A stretch of 64,000 nucleotides of DNA from Variovorax paradoxus (GCF_029919115.1 NZ_CP123990.1:3224001-3288000), one strand, 5' to 3'; shown: positions 8,905 through 18,662, numbered from the stretch's first letter. Notes: a model not told the origin generated them from the letters alone. Program-made: numbers and translations.

Positions 8905-11900
8905 ATGGCAATGCACAACCGCTCCTCTAGATTCCAGCCGCAGCTCGAACTGCGTCCGGTCGCACTGGCACTGGTGTGCATGGGCCTGGCGCCTGCGCTG
9001 GCCCAGACCCTGCCCACCGGGTTCTCGGCCATTGCCGGAGGCGTGACCGCTGCGACGCCGAACGCCGCGACGATGAACATCAACCAGACGACGGCGCGCG
9101 CCATCGCGCAATGGAACACCTTCTCCATTTCGACGGGCGCGACGGTCAATGTGGCGCAGCCGAGTGCCAGCAGCGTGCTGCTCAACCGCGTGATCGGTGG
9201 AGAGCCCTCGACCATCGCCGGATCGATCAATGCGAATGGCCGCGTCTTCCTGGTCAACCCGGCCGGCGTGACGTTTTCGAAAGGCTCCTCGGTCAGCGTA
9301 GGCGGGCTGGTTGCATCGACACTGGACATGTCCACCAGCAACGAGGCATTCATGGCCGGCGCCGCCAAGCTCGAATTCAGGCGGCCGGACGGCACATTCG
9401 GCACCGTGGACAACCAGGGCAACATCACGCTCGTAGGCAGCGGCGGCACTGCGGCGCTCATCGGACCGCAGGTGCTCAACAGCGGCAGCATCGTTGCCGA
9501 CGGCGGCACGGCCGCGCTCGCCTCTGGCGAAACAGTCACGCTCGACTTTGCCGGCGACGGGCTCACCACGCTTCGGGTGACGCCCGGCATCTACAGCGGC
9601 GTGGGGAACAGCGGCACCATGCAGGCCAACGGCGGCCGTGTGGCATTGCTGGCGACGAGCGGCTCGGAAGTGTCGAACGGCGTGGTCAATTTTCGCGGCG
9701 TGCTGCGGGCCGACTCCATGGTTTCGCGCAACGGCGAGATCATCCTGGACAGCGGGCTGTCGTCCGAGGGCGTGCGCATGACAGGCGGCCTGGTGTCCGC
9801 GGCGGGCAACGGCGCTGGCCTCACGGGCGGCACCATCGACATCAAGGGCCGCGCGATCGGGCTCGTGCCCTACGCGCCTCCGCTCATCATCGACGTTTCG
9901 GCGCCCGTTGCACCCCCGCCGCCGCCGCCCGGAAACGACGACCGCGGGGTCATCGACGCAAGCGGCAATGCCGGCGGCGGGCGGATCCGCGTCTACGCGA
10001 ACGCGGTGGGCGAGCTTGGCGACACCGGCGCCATTGCACTCGGCGCCGGCTCGATCCTGCGCGCGGATGCCGTCGCCTCGGGCAACGGCGGCGATGTTCG
10101 CGTACTGGCCGAACGCACCCTGCGTGCGTACGGAAGCATCTCGGCCCGCGGCGGCGCGGGTGGTGGCAACGGCGGTTTCATCGAAACTTCGGGCGGGTTT
10201 GCAGCACCGGACGATGGGCTGGGCGGCGGCTTCAGCATCGACGGGTTGCGCGTGGACGCTGCCGCACCCGCGGGCAGCGCGGGCACCTGGCTCATCGACC
10301 CGTTCAATGTCGACATCGTTCCCGGCGCCGCGGCCGGCACGCTGCCGACCAATCCCTTCGAGCCGCTCGCGGCCAGCACCATCCAGGACGGCGACATCAA
10401 CGCCGCCCTCAACGGCGGCACCAGCGTGCGCATCACCACCGGCGACCCCGGCGCGGGCTCGCCCACGGATGGCGACATCCGCATGTTCAATGGTGTGCGC
10501 ATCAACTACAACACGGCCAACGGCCCGTTGACCTTCCAGCTGGACGCCCACCGCAGCGTGCGCGGCGACAACAACGTGGTGATCGAATCTTCGGGCGCAG
10601 GCGGTCCGCTCAACGTGGTGTTCAACACCGACGTCAATGGCGGCGGTGCCGCAACCGGCGGCGGCCAGGTGAGCTACAGCGGCGACATCTACACCAACGG
10701 CGGCAATGTAGTGATGAACGGCGCCTGGTCCGCATCGGGGGCAGGGCCGAGCGTGAGCCTCAACGGCAACGTCATCGACACGCGCGTCGGCCGCACCGAT
10801 GCCGGGGCTGGCGGCTCGGTGACGATCAACGGCAACAGCACCGGGCCTTCGGGCGGCGGCTTCACGGAAGCAGCGGTCTACATCAACGGCGTGCAGATCT
10901 CCACCTCGACCGGCAACGTCGACATTACCGGCACCGGCACCGACACCAGCGGCGTGCGGCTCAGTTCGCGCTTCACGGGCACAGGCTTTGCGAACCGGCA
11001 GACCGACATATCAACCACCAGCGGCAACATCAACGTGACCGGGGTGGGCAACTTCACTGGCAACAGCAGCGAGATCCCGGGCCATGGCGTGGTGCTCAAC
11101 AACGCGGTGCTTCGCTCGGTCGACGGCAACATCGCGGTGACCGGCCTGCGCCAGTCGGGTGCCGGAGACCCGGGCACGGGCGGCGACGGCGTGCTGCTGC
11201 GCAACGGCTCGCGGATTGCGGCCACCGGCAGCGGCAACATCGAACTCACCGGCCAGGCCGACGGCGGCGGCGCTGGCGTGCGCCTCGGCCCGGTAGCGCC
11301 GGTGCCGGGCTTGTTTCCTGCGGTGCTCGCAGGTGTCTCCGTCTCTTCGGCCGGTGGCAACGTGGTGCTGCGCGCAGGCAACGGCGGCACTACCGACGCG
11401 CTGGTGATCGACGGCACCGTGAGTGCGGGCAACGTCGTCAACCTTCGTCCCGGCGGCGTGGCGGCCGACGGCACGGCGTTCGACCAGGTCGCAACGCCGA
11501 TCACGCTCGGCGGCACGGCCAACACGGGCTTCGCGGTGTCTGCCGACGAGTTCTCCCGCATCTCGGCCGGCAATGCGATCGTGGCCGGCAGCAACGCCCA
11601 TGCGGCCGATATCAATGTGGTCGGTCCACTCGCGCTGGCCTCGGGCCTCACGCTGCAGAACGAAGGCGGCGGCAACATCGTGCTGCAGGCGCCCATCACG
11701 GCGCTGCGCGTGGGGCTGGTGTCCGCGGGCAACATCACGCAGACCGCGGCCGCGCCGATCACGGCCGGCACGCTGCTGGCCCGCTCGAGCGGCGGCAGCG
11801 TGCTGCTCGACCAGGCGGCCAACAACGTGAGTGCGAACACGCTGGGCGGCGGCGCTGCAGGTGCGTTCCGCTACCAGGACGTGGACGAGCTGCGCGTGGG

Positions 11901-12720
11901 CCCGGTATCTGTCATCGGCTACGACGCGGCGGGCAACGCGCCGCAGGTGGTGTCGGCCGGCTCCATGGCGGCGGACACGGTGTTTGTGCGCACGCTGAGC
12001 GGCGACCTGCAGCTGGGCACGGCGGTGAGCAGCACCTCCGGCGCCGACCTGGTGGCCGCGGCCCGGTTCCAGAACGTGGGCGGTGCCAGCCTGGCCGGCG
12101 CGCCGTGGCGCGTGTGGGCCAACACCTGGATCGGCGAAACGCGTGGCGGCGTCGCCGGCTCGGGCCTGCTGCCGAATCTGTACAACTGCGCCTACCTGGG
12201 CCTGTGCGGCGTGGGCGTGTCGCCCGGCGACAACCATTTCATCTATGCGCAGCGGCCGACCGCGACCGTCGTGATCGGCAATGCATCGCGGCCCGCAGGC
12301 CTGAACAATCCGCTCTTCACGTGGAGCATCACGGGCCTGATCCTGGGCGACACCGGCGCCGGCTTCAGCGGCACGGTGGGCACCGGCGCCACGCGGTCGA
12401 GCCCGCCCGGCGCCTACGCGATCAATGGCAGCTTCACCTCGGCCGAGGGCTACCTGGTCAACGTGGTGCCGGGCACGCTCACGGTCGGCGGCTTTCCGCA
12501 GATTCCGCAGGTGGATGTGATCCGCGAGCTACCGACCACGTGGCTGTACGACCGCAACATCGGACCGCCGCCGATCTGCTTTGCGACCGGTCCGCTCGAA
12601 GGCGACCGGGCCTCGCAGGGCAACGACGTGCTGGCGCGCGAATGGTCGCGCGTGCGCTCGCGGCCCAACCTCACGAGCTGCGTCGACACCGAGAAGCGCA
12701 ACGGCTGCGCCGACTTCTAG
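8905..12720 (+). CDS. two-partner secretion exoprotein (TpsA, filamentous haemagglutinin-like)
   Basis: A 1271-residue exported protein. The signal peptide ends at PALAQ (about residue 34). It is followed by the TPS secretion domain (about 35-300), with the typical ARAIAQWNTFSI, VFLVNPAGVTF and VGGLVAST motifs. The long middle is Gly/Asn/Thr-rich beta-helix sequence, with a proline run near residue 335. Near the C-terminus, about 1120-1190, lies an MBG-like beta domain (GLNNPLFTWSITGL ... GAYAINGSF). All five cysteines of the mature chain are in the last 180 residues (C1095, C1101, C1225, C1259, C1268). I chose the ATG at 8905, two bases after the TpsB stop, because it directly gives the signal peptide. 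It is likely a surface adhesin or structural exoprotein. Confidence 0.93.
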   Translation: MAMHNRSSRFQPQLELRPVALALVCMGLAPALAQTLPTGFSAIAGGVTAATPNAATMNINQTTARAIAQWNTFSISTGATVNVAQPSASSVLLNRVIGGEPSTIAGSINANGRVFLVNPAGVTFSKGSSVSVGGLVASTLDMSTSNEAFMAGAAKLEFRRPDGTFGTVDNQGNITLVGSGGTAALIGPQVLNSGSIVADGGTAALASGETVTLDFAGDGLTTLRVTPGIYSGVGNSGTMQANGGRVALLATSGSEVSNGVVNFRGVLRADSMVSRNGEIILDSGLSSEGVRMTGGLVSAAGNGAGLTGGTIDIKGRAIGLVPYAPPLIIDVSAPVAPPPPPPGNDDRGVIDASGNAGGGRIRVYANAVGELGDTGAIALGAGSILRADAVASGNGGDVRVLAERTLRAYGSISARGGAGGGNGGFIETSGGFAAPDDGLGGGFSIDGLRVDAAAPAGSAGTWLIDPFNVDIVPGAAAGTLPTNPFEPLAASTIQDGDINAALNGGTSVRITTGDPGAGSPTDGDIRMFNGVRINYNTANGPLTFQLDAHRSVRGDNNVVIESSGAGGPLNVVFNTDVNGGGAATGGGQVSYSGDIYTNGGNVVMNGAWSASGAGPSVSLNGNVIDTRVGRTDAGAGGSVTINGNSTGPSGGGFTEAAVYINGVQISTSTGNVDITGTGTDTSGVRLSSRFTGTGFANRQTDISTTSGNINVTGVGNFTGNSSEIPGHGVVLNNAVLRSVDGNIAVTGLRQSGAGDPGTGGDGVLLRNGSRIAATGSGNIELTGQADGGGAGVRLGPVAPVPGLFPAVLAGVSVSSAGGNVVLRAGNGGTTDALVIDGTVSAGNVVNLRPGGVAADGTAFDQVATPITLGGTANTGFAVSADEFSRISAGNAIVAGSNAHAADINVVGPLALASGLTLQNEGGGNIVLQAPITALRVGLVSAGNITQTAAAPITAGTLLARSSGGSVLLDQAANNVSANTLGGGAAGAFRYQDVDELRVGPVSVIGYDAAGNAPQVVSAGSMAADTVFVRTLSGDLQLGTAVSSTSGADLVAAARFQNVGGASLAGAPWRVWANTWIGETRGGVAGSGLLPNLYNCAYLGLCGVGVSPGDNHFIYAQRPTATVVIGNASRPAGLNNPLFTWSITGLILGDTGAGFSGTVGTGATRSSPPGAYAINGSFTSAEGYLVNVVPGTLTVGGFPQIPQVDVIRELPTTWLYDRNIGPPPICFATGPLEGDRASQGNDVLAREWSRVRSRPNLTSCVDTEKRNGCADF

Positions 12721-12735
12721 AGGCTGGCGGCCGGC

Positions 12736-13509
12736 TCAGGACTGGCCCGCAGCGCCGAAGCGGCCCGTGTAGGTGCGCAGGCCCTGGTGCGCCAGGTTGG
12801 AGTGCGCATCGATGTGGACCTTGCCGCCAAGCGCCTGCCAACGGCGGCAGAACGCATAGTCTTCGCTCAGGTAGCGGCCATTGCCGGGCTCGGCCAGCAG
12901 GTCGAAGAAGCGGTAGTGCAGCCACGCCTGGGCTGCGGCATCGCGCGACCGATCGGGCGTGTAGCGCAACTCTGGCATGGCCTCGGCCAGGCGCTCGAAC
13001 ACCGGGCGCGCAATCAGCATGAAGCCGGTGGGCGCGTCGAGCACCTCCACGAACCCGTCGGCATCGACCTCATGCGCACCGGCCCATGCGTTGGCCGGAA
13101 AGCGCGCATGCCGTGCCTCGAAATCGGCACGCGTGCTGCCCGCGGGCAGGGCCTCGCGCAGGCCCTCGGCGGGCCAGCCGTCTTCCTTGAGCGGATAGAC
13201 GCCGGCCACCACGTCGCGGTCCGCCAGCAGCAGCCGCAGCGCCGCAGCGGGCTCGAAGCCGATATCGGCATCGATCCAGAACAGATGCGTCCAGCGTGTG
13301 TCGGCCATGAACTCGGCCACCAGCCGGTTGCGCGCGCGCGGAATCAGGCTGTCGCCGTCGAGGAAGCGCGTCTGCATCGAGAAGCCGTGTGTCCACGCGA
13401 GGTTCACCAGGCCGAGGAGGCTGCGCACGTAGATCGATGCCAGGGCGCCGCCGTAGCTTGGCGTTGCAACGAAGGGGCGGATGTCTTTCAGGGCGGCAAT
13501 GTCGAGCAT
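12736..13509 (-). CDS. putative glycosyltransferase-like protein (GT-A-type)
   Basis: A 257-residue cytoplasmic protein. It opens with FVATPSYGG, followed by LIPRARNRLVAEF and THLFWIDADIGFEP, which reads as a nucleotide-sugar-binding fold with a DxD-like metal motif near residue 93. Later segments (VAGVYPLKEDGW, APTGFMLIARPVF, YLSEDYAFCRRW) resemble acceptor-side motifs of GT-A enzymes, including an acidic ED pair. The start at 13509 has AGGA about nine bases upstream; a longer reading to 13632 is not supported. It converges on tpsA with a 15-base gap and lies 61 bases downstream of the hybrid kinase gene, so it may share that transcript. I cannot name the substrate; glycosylation of the neighbouring TpsA is only a possibility. 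Confidence 0.7.
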   Translation of the reverse strand: MLDIAALKDIRPFVATPSYGGALASIYVRSLLGLVNLAWTHGFSMQTRFLDGDSLIPRARNRLVAEFMADTRWTHLFWIDADIGFEPAAALRLLLADRDVVAGVYPLKEDGWPAEGLREALPAGSTRADFEARHARFPANAWAGAHEVDADGFVEVLDAPTGFMLIARPVFERLAEAMPELRYTPDRSRDAAAQAWLHYRFFDLLAEPGNGRYLSEDYAFCRRWQALGGKVHIDAHSNLAHQGLRTYTGRFGAAGQS

Positions 13510-13570
13510 CGGAGAGTTCCTGTCGGCAGGCGCGGCGGCCGGTGGTCTGTATGTGTGGTGTGTGCGGCGC

Positions 13571-15565
13571 TCAGGCCGGCGAAGCAGCGTGCCGCCGCGT
13601 GGAAAGCAGCGCGCGCAGCTTGGCGGGCGCAACCGGCTTGGTCAGCAGCATCACGCCCCCATGGCGCAGGCGCTGCAGCACTTCGGGCCCCGTGGCGCCC
13701 GATATGAGAACGGCGAGTGCGTCCGGCTGCAAGCGCTTGGCAGCCGTGATCACGTCCATGCCGTCGTCGGCGCCGGCCAGTTGCAAGTCGCACAGCACCG
13801 CATCGAAGTGCAGGTCGCCGGTGCCCAGCCGCGCAATGGCCTCGGCGCCGGTGGCAATGCATTCGACCTGGCAACCCCATTGCTCCAGCAGCGCGCGGCT
13901 GCCGTCGAGAATGGCGGGGTCGTCGTCGACCACCATGCAGTGCAGGCCCGCCAGCGGCGTGAGCGCACGGGGCGGGGCTTGGGGCGCCGCGGCTTCGGCG
14001 GCATGGGCGGCGGGCAGCGTGAGCGCAAAGGTGCTGCCCGCCTGCAGCGCCGATCGCACCGTGATGCGCGTGCCCAGCAGAGCGGCAATCCGCGCGCAGA
14101 TGGCAAGGCCCAGGCCGAAGCCGCGGCGCCGGTCGCGCTCGGTGTTGGCTACCTGGTAGAACTCTTCGAAGATCCGGCCTTGGTGGATGGGCGCAATGCC
14201 CACGCCGTTGTCGCGCACTTCGATGCGCACGTTGTCGCCGTCGGCACGGCTGCGGCGCGCGGTCACCAGCACGGTGCCCCCCGGCGGCGCATGGCGCAGC
14301 GCATTGGCGACCAGGTTGCCCACGATGCGCTGCAGCAGCGCCGCGTCGGTGCGCACCGCAAGGCCGCGGTCGCTCCAGCGCAGCCGCACGCGGGTTTCGG
14401 AAGCGGTGGGGGCGTGCTGCGCATCGAGCTGGTCGAAGAGCGAGGCCAACGGCACCTTGGTGATCGCCGGCGTCAGCACCTGCGCGTCGAGCCGCGAGAT
14501 TTCGAGCAGGTCGTCGAGCAGCACACCCATGAACTCGGTGCTCTCCTGCAGGCGCAGCACCGCCGGGCGCTGTGCTTCGGTGGCGCTCGGCAGCAGGCCG
14601 TCGATGAACAGGCCCATGGCATGCAGCGGCTGGCGCAAGTCGTGGCTGGCCGCCGCCAGGAACCGTGCGCGGGAAAGTGCGGCCTGCTCGGCTTCGGCCA
14701 TGCGCTGCAGCGCCACGGCGGTGGCCTCGCGCACGCGCTCCTCGCTGACCTGGCGGTTGCGCTGCAGCCGCTCTGCGAGGCGGTCGATGTCATGCGCGAG
14801 CACGGCCAGCTCGTGCGTGTGGCCTTTGCCGGGCGGCGCCGGTGTGCTCCGCGACCCCTCTTCGACCACATCGCAGCGCGCTTCGAAGTGCCCGGCCTCC
14901 AGCGCTGCCACCGTACGCGACACGCGGCGCAGCGGCCGTGCCACCGTGCGTGCCATGTGGCGCACCGAGGCCCATGCCGCAAGCAACGCAACCATTGCAA
15001 TGCCGATGCCCGCCATGAGCGAACGGCTGCGTTCGCGCGCGTAGGCGGTGGTGTCACGAAAGGTTTGCACCAGGCCGATGGGTGTTTCGCCCGCCGCGGT
15101 GGAGCCCGCGGGCGCAAAGGCGCTGGCGCGCGAAGCTTCGCGCAGCGTGACCGGCGAGGTGAACATGCGCAACTGCGCAAGAGAAGACGCCTTGGGCCCG
15201 GCGGTGACGAACACGCCGGCGCTGTTGCTGATTTCGACCCGCATCACCTGCCCGCCGCGCAACGCCGCATTGGCCACGTTCTGCAGCGCCGGCAGGTCGC
15301 CGGCATAAAGGCTCAGGTCGGACATGGCGGCCACCTGGCGCGCCACGGCCTGGCCCTCCGCGTCGAAGGCCGCTTCGAGCGTTTGCAGGCGGTTGTGCGT
15401 AAACCAGCCCGTGAGTGCAAGAGCCACCGCTGCGCACGGCACCACGCCAAGCCGAAACAGGTCGCGCTGCAGGTTGCCGCGCACCACCAGCGTGGGCGTG
15501 GAAGGAGGCTGCGACTGCGGCGGATCTGCGCGCGCGCCTTCGGGTGTCGTCCCCTTGTCGCTCAT
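13571..15565 (-). CDS. hybrid sensor histidine kinase with receiver domain
   Basis: A 664-residue membrane sensor. A transmembrane helix near 37-53, a periplasmic region of about 130 residues and a second helix near 185-202 are followed by a HAMP-like region and a coiled coil. The dimerisation/phosphoacceptor segment is ASHDLRQPLHAMG, with H308. The ATPase domain has NALRHAPPGG (N box), DNGVGI (G1) and GFGLGLAICARI (G2). The C-terminal receiver domain has its phosphoacceptor Asp in VLCDLQLAG (D593). There is no DNA-binding output, so the phosphate must pass to a partner not encoded in this window. The start overlaps by four bases the stop of the solute-binding protein gene upstream, so kinase and binding protein are translationally coupled and probably act as one sensor. 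Confidence 0.93.
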   Translation of the reverse strand: MSDKGTTPEGARADPPQSQPPSTPTLVVRGNLQRDLFRLGVVPCAAVALALTGWFTHNRLQTLEAAFDAEGQAVARQVAAMSDLSLYAGDLPALQNVANAALRGGQVMRVEISNSAGVFVTAGPKASSLAQLRMFTSPVTLREASRASAFAPAGSTAAGETPIGLVQTFRDTTAYARERSRSLMAGIGIAMVALLAAWASVRHMARTVARPLRRVSRTVAALEAGHFEARCDVVEEGSRSTPAPPGKGHTHELAVLAHDIDRLAERLQRNRQVSEERVREATAVALQRMAEAEQAALSRARFLAAASHDLRQPLHAMGLFIDGLLPSATEAQRPAVLRLQESTEFMGVLLDDLLEISRLDAQVLTPAITKVPLASLFDQLDAQHAPTASETRVRLRWSDRGLAVRTDAALLQRIVGNLVANALRHAPPGGTVLVTARRSRADGDNVRIEVRDNGVGIAPIHQGRIFEEFYQVANTERDRRRGFGLGLAICARIAALLGTRITVRSALQAGSTFALTLPAAHAAEAAAPQAPPRALTPLAGLHCMVVDDDPAILDGSRALLEQWGCQVECIATGAEAIARLGTGDLHFDAVLCDLQLAGADDGMDVITAAKRLQPDALAVLISGATGPEVLQRLRHGGVMLLTKPVAPAKLRALLSTRRHAASPA

Positions 15566-16620
15566 CGCGTCACGGTGAGCCGCTCGGTCAGTTCCCGCTC
15601 CTCCGGCAAGCGCAGTCCGAGTCCGCGCGCCACGGTCATGTTGACGCGCACGGTGGCGGGCGTGGCCGCTTCAACCAGCGGTCCGCCGCTGGCGTCAGCG
15701 AGTTTCTGGCCGAGCAGCCGCGCCTGCCGGGCCAGCTGCGCCGGTGTGGAAACCGCCGCTGCAAGCCCGCCCGAACGTACCAGGCCCTCGCTGGCACCGA
15801 ATACCGGCAAGCCCGCTCCGGCACCCGCACGCAATACCGCGAGCGTGGCCGCCTGGCTGTCGCCGATCTGGTCGGGCAGCACCATCAGCGCATCGCTGCG
15901 GGGGACCACCAGGTGCAACGCCGAAGCCAGCGACCTGGCATCGGGCGCGTATTCCACCTGCACATCCCACGCCGGGGTTGCGCCTTGCGCCGCGCGTTGC
16001 AGCTCACGCACCAGCGGTTCCGATTCGGGCGTGGCGACCACGCCGATGCGGTGCTTCTGCGGCAGCACCGCGCCCACCAGCGCAAGCTGGTCGGCCATGG
16101 CGGGGTCGCGCAGCAGCACGCCCACGGGCCGGTCGCCGCGGCGCAGTGCCGGGCTGCTGGCGCGCAGGGTCTCGTAGTCGAGCCGGCTCAGCATGGCAAG
16201 CACCAGCGGTTGCTGGCCGGGCCGGTCGAGCGCGGCGCGCGCGGCCGGCACGCCCACTGCGAGGGTCAGGCCCATGTCCACAGGCGGGCTGCGCAGCCCG
16301 CGCGTGCGCACGCCGGCATTGGCAACGCGTTCGGGTTCGGTGCTGGCGGCTTCGGCGGTTTGCTGGCCGCCCACGCCGCTTGGCGAAAGCCGCACCAGCT
16401 CGAAGCGGCCGCCGGGCTCCTGGCCCGTGCGAAGGTGTTGCACGAACTCCGAGTGGGCGGCAAGGTCGTCGCCCATCAGCACCGTGAGGCTGCTCGCCGA
16501 TGCATCGGCAACGACGAACTGTGCTGCGACAAGGCCCGTCACCAGCGCCAGCGCGGCACGCACGCCGTAGTGCAGCCGTTTCCGGAGGAGCAATTTGAAA
16601 GGGTTCACGGCAACAAACAT
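15562..16620 (-). CDS. ABC-type solute-binding protein (ABC_sub_bind family), kinase-linked
   Basis: A 352-residue periplasmic protein with a long basic N-terminus and a hydrophobic signal segment (ALALVTGLVAAQFV, about 23-36). The body shows the two-lobe pattern of the TrpX-like ABC substrate-binding family: VLMGDDLAAHSEFVQ, RIGVVATPESEPLV, SDALMVLPDQIGDS, GLPVFGASEGLVRSGGLAAAV and a C-terminal ATPATVRVNMTVARGLGL. No permease or ATPase gene lies nearby. The stop overlaps the ATG of the downstream hybrid kinase by four bases. Because a binding protein without a transporter is coupled to a kinase, I infer that it presents its ligand to the kinase rather than feeding import. The ligand is unknown; members of this family bind amino acids or aromatic compounds. 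Confidence 0.82.
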   Translation of the reverse strand: MFVAVNPFKLLLRKRLHYGVRAALALVTGLVAAQFVVADASASSLTVLMGDDLAAHSEFVQHLRTGQEPGGRFELVRLSPSGVGGQQTAEAASTEPERVANAGVRTRGLRSPPVDMGLTLAVGVPAARAALDRPGQQPLVLAMLSRLDYETLRASSPALRRGDRPVGVLLRDPAMADQLALVGAVLPQKHRIGVVATPESEPLVRELQRAAQGATPAWDVQVEYAPDARSLASALHLVVPRSDALMVLPDQIGDSQAATLAVLRAGAGAGLPVFGASEGLVRSGGLAAAVSTPAQLARQARLLGQKLADASGGPLVEAATPATVRVNMTVARGLGLRLPEERELTERLTVTR

Positions 16621-16772
16621 GGACTGCTTTCCGCAGCAAGGAAGGGCAGTACCAATGTACGGAAGCCCCCTTCATCGCGCGATAAGGCGGAGGGCTTATG
16701 TCGGCGCCCGCCACCGCCTGCCGGCGTGACGAAGTGCACAGTGCGGCGGCTGCTTGGCCTATGTCCGATGGA

Positions 16773-18662
16773 CTAGGCTTCGGCGTTGAGCAAGGCGGCC
16801 GCGCGCTGTGCCTGGATGGCCTGGCGCAGCACGCGCGGGGAAACCGGCTTGTACAGCACGGCAATGCCCGCGCTGGCCACTTCGCGCAGGCGGTCGGGTT
16901 TGGTTTCTCCGGTGACCAGCAGGCGCGCCGTGCCGGGGCCAATGCCCCGCGGATGGCGCTCCAGCGCGGCAATCACGTCGAGCCCGTTGTCGCCGCCCTG
17001 CAGGAGCAGGTCGCTCACCACCACGTCGGGCGGATGCTCCCATGCGTCGGCCAGCGCCAGTGCTTCGGCGCGGGTTTGCGCCGCCTGCACCTCGGCGCCC
17101 CAGTTGGTGAGCACCACGGACAAGCCTTCCAGGATGGTGCGCTCGTCGTCGATGACCAGGATGCGCAGCTGCTCGAGGTTCGGTTCTTCCTCGGCGGCGC
17201 CGACGGCCGGGGTCGCGTCCGGGGCAGGCAGCGCAGCCGGCGCCGAACGCACCAGCACCCGCACGCAGGTGCCCTTGTTCGGCCGGGACGTCAGCTCGAC
17301 GCGCGTGTTGAGCAGCTCCGTCAGGCGCTGCACCGTGGCAAGGCCAAGGCCCATGCCGCGCTGGCCGCGAGGCGCCTGGCGCCCCGTGGCCTCCACCTGG
17401 TAGAACTCTTCGAACACACGCGCCTGGTGCTGCACGGCAATGCCCACGCCGGTGTCGACCACGTCGATGCGAACGCCCTTGCCGCGCCGCCGGGCGCCGA
17501 TCAGCACGCCGCCTTCGAGGGTGTGGCGCAGCGAGTTGGACACCAGGTTGTTGAGAATGCGCGAGAGCATCACGTAGTCGCAGCGCACCCAGAGGTCGGT
17601 CTTGCGGGCCACCAGCCGCAGGCCCTGCTGCTCGGCCACGGGACGGAAGTTGCGGCTGATTTCGTCGAACAGCTGGTCGAGCGGAAAGTCCGCCCACTGC
17701 GGCTGCAGCACGCCGGCATCGAGCTGCGAAAGATTGAGCAGCTCCGAGAACAGCCGGTCGAGCGAATCGACGCATTCGCGGATGTGGCCGATGCGCTGCA
17801 GGCGCACCGGGTCGGTCTCGCCGTTGGCCAAGCCGTCGGAGAACAGCGTGAGCGCATGCAGCGGCTGGCGCAGGTCGTGGCTGGCGGCGGCCAGCAGGCG
17901 GGTCTTGGCCTGGCTTGCAACCTCCAACTGCTGGTTCTTGCGCGCGAGCTCGGCCGTGGCCTCGCTGATGCGGCTTTGCAGCAGGCGGTGGCTTTCGGCC
18001 AGGGCACGCGCCGCCTGGTTGAAGCCGTGCTGCAGGTGCCGCACCTCGGAGGTGCCTTCGATGGCAACGCTCGCGGCCTCGCCGGCGCCCAGCCGGTCGA
18101 CCGCCTTGCCCAGTGCGCGAATCGGCTCGCTGATGCGCCGCGCGGCCCACCAGCCCGCCAGCCCCACGCCCACGAGGCTGGTCGCCAGCACCAGCACCAC
18201 GTTGAGCCACACCGAGCGCCGCGCGTCCTGCACGGCGTTCAGGCTCATTTCCACCATGACCTTGCCGCTGTGCTTGCCGTCTTCGCTCACGATCGGCACG
18301 ACCACTTGCAGGCCGTCACCCCGGGCGCGGTCGACGGTTTCGGAGTTGGCGACGATCTCGCCGTCGTCCGACCAGATCTGCACCTGCTGCACGTGCGGCT
18401 GGTAGGTACCCGATTGGGCCGTGCGCTGAAGAATGCGGCGGTCCATGCGCAGCAGCGGTGCTTGCGCCGCGGTGGCCACCTGCATTGCCACCGTCTGCGC
18501 ATTGGCGCGCATCAGCTCGGTGAGATTGTCCAGGTGCTGCCGCGTCAACACCGCAATGGCTGCCAGCGTGGCCGCGGTGGCCGGCACCAATGCCAGCAAG
18601 ATCAGTTGCTGGGCAAACGTGAGGCGCGCGAGCCCCCGGAGGACGCGGAAGTTCCAGTTCAT
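16773..18662 (-). CDS. hybrid sensor histidine kinase with receiver domain
   Basis: A 629-residue membrane sensor built like the kinase at 13571-15565. It has an N-terminal helix (about 17-38), a periplasmic loop with VQIWSDDGEIVANSE, a second helix (about 155-172), a HAMP region and a coiled coil. The phosphoacceptor segment ASHDLRQPLHALT has H262. The catalytic domain has NSLRHTLEGG and MGLGLATVQRL, and the C-terminal receiver has D551 in VVVSDLLLQGG. It is divergent from the two PhnD-like binding-protein genes, with a 151-base shared promoter region. No DNA-binding response regulator is nearby, so the output is unknown. The pairing with binding proteins mirrors the neighbouring kinase and supports a common signalling theme. 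Confidence 0.92.
   Translation of the reverse strand: MNWNFRVLRGLARLTFAQQLILLALVPATAATLAAIAVLTRQHLDNLTELMRANAQTVAMQVATAAQAPLLRMDRRILQRTAQSGTYQPHVQQVQIWSDDGEIVANSETVDRARGDGLQVVVPIVSEDGKHSGKVMVEMSLNAVQDARRSVWLNVVLVLATSLVGVGLAGWWAARRISEPIRALGKAVDRLGAGEAASVAIEGTSEVRHLQHGFNQAARALAESHRLLQSRISEATAELARKNQQLEVASQAKTRLLAAASHDLRQPLHALTLFSDGLANGETDPVRLQRIGHIRECVDSLDRLFSELLNLSQLDAGVLQPQWADFPLDQLFDEISRNFRPVAEQQGLRLVARKTDLWVRCDYVMLSRILNNLVSNSLRHTLEGGVLIGARRRGKGVRIDVVDTGVGIAVQHQARVFEEFYQVEATGRQAPRGQRGMGLGLATVQRLTELLNTRVELTSRPNKGTCVRVLVRSAPAALPAPDATPAVGAAEEEPNLEQLRILVIDDERTILEGLSVVLTNWGAEVQAAQTRAEALALADAWEHPPDVVVSDLLLQGGDNGLDVIAALERHPRGIGPGTARLLVTGETKPDRLREVASAGIAVLYKPVSPRVLRQAIQAQRAAALLNAEA

Noticed and set aside
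8976..13022. A 1348-codon plus-strand frame overlapping tpsA
   Set aside because: It is the alternative frame of a repetitive Gly/Asn-rich gene and reads as Arg/Gln/His low-complexity sequence. The TpsA frame has signal peptide and TPS domain.
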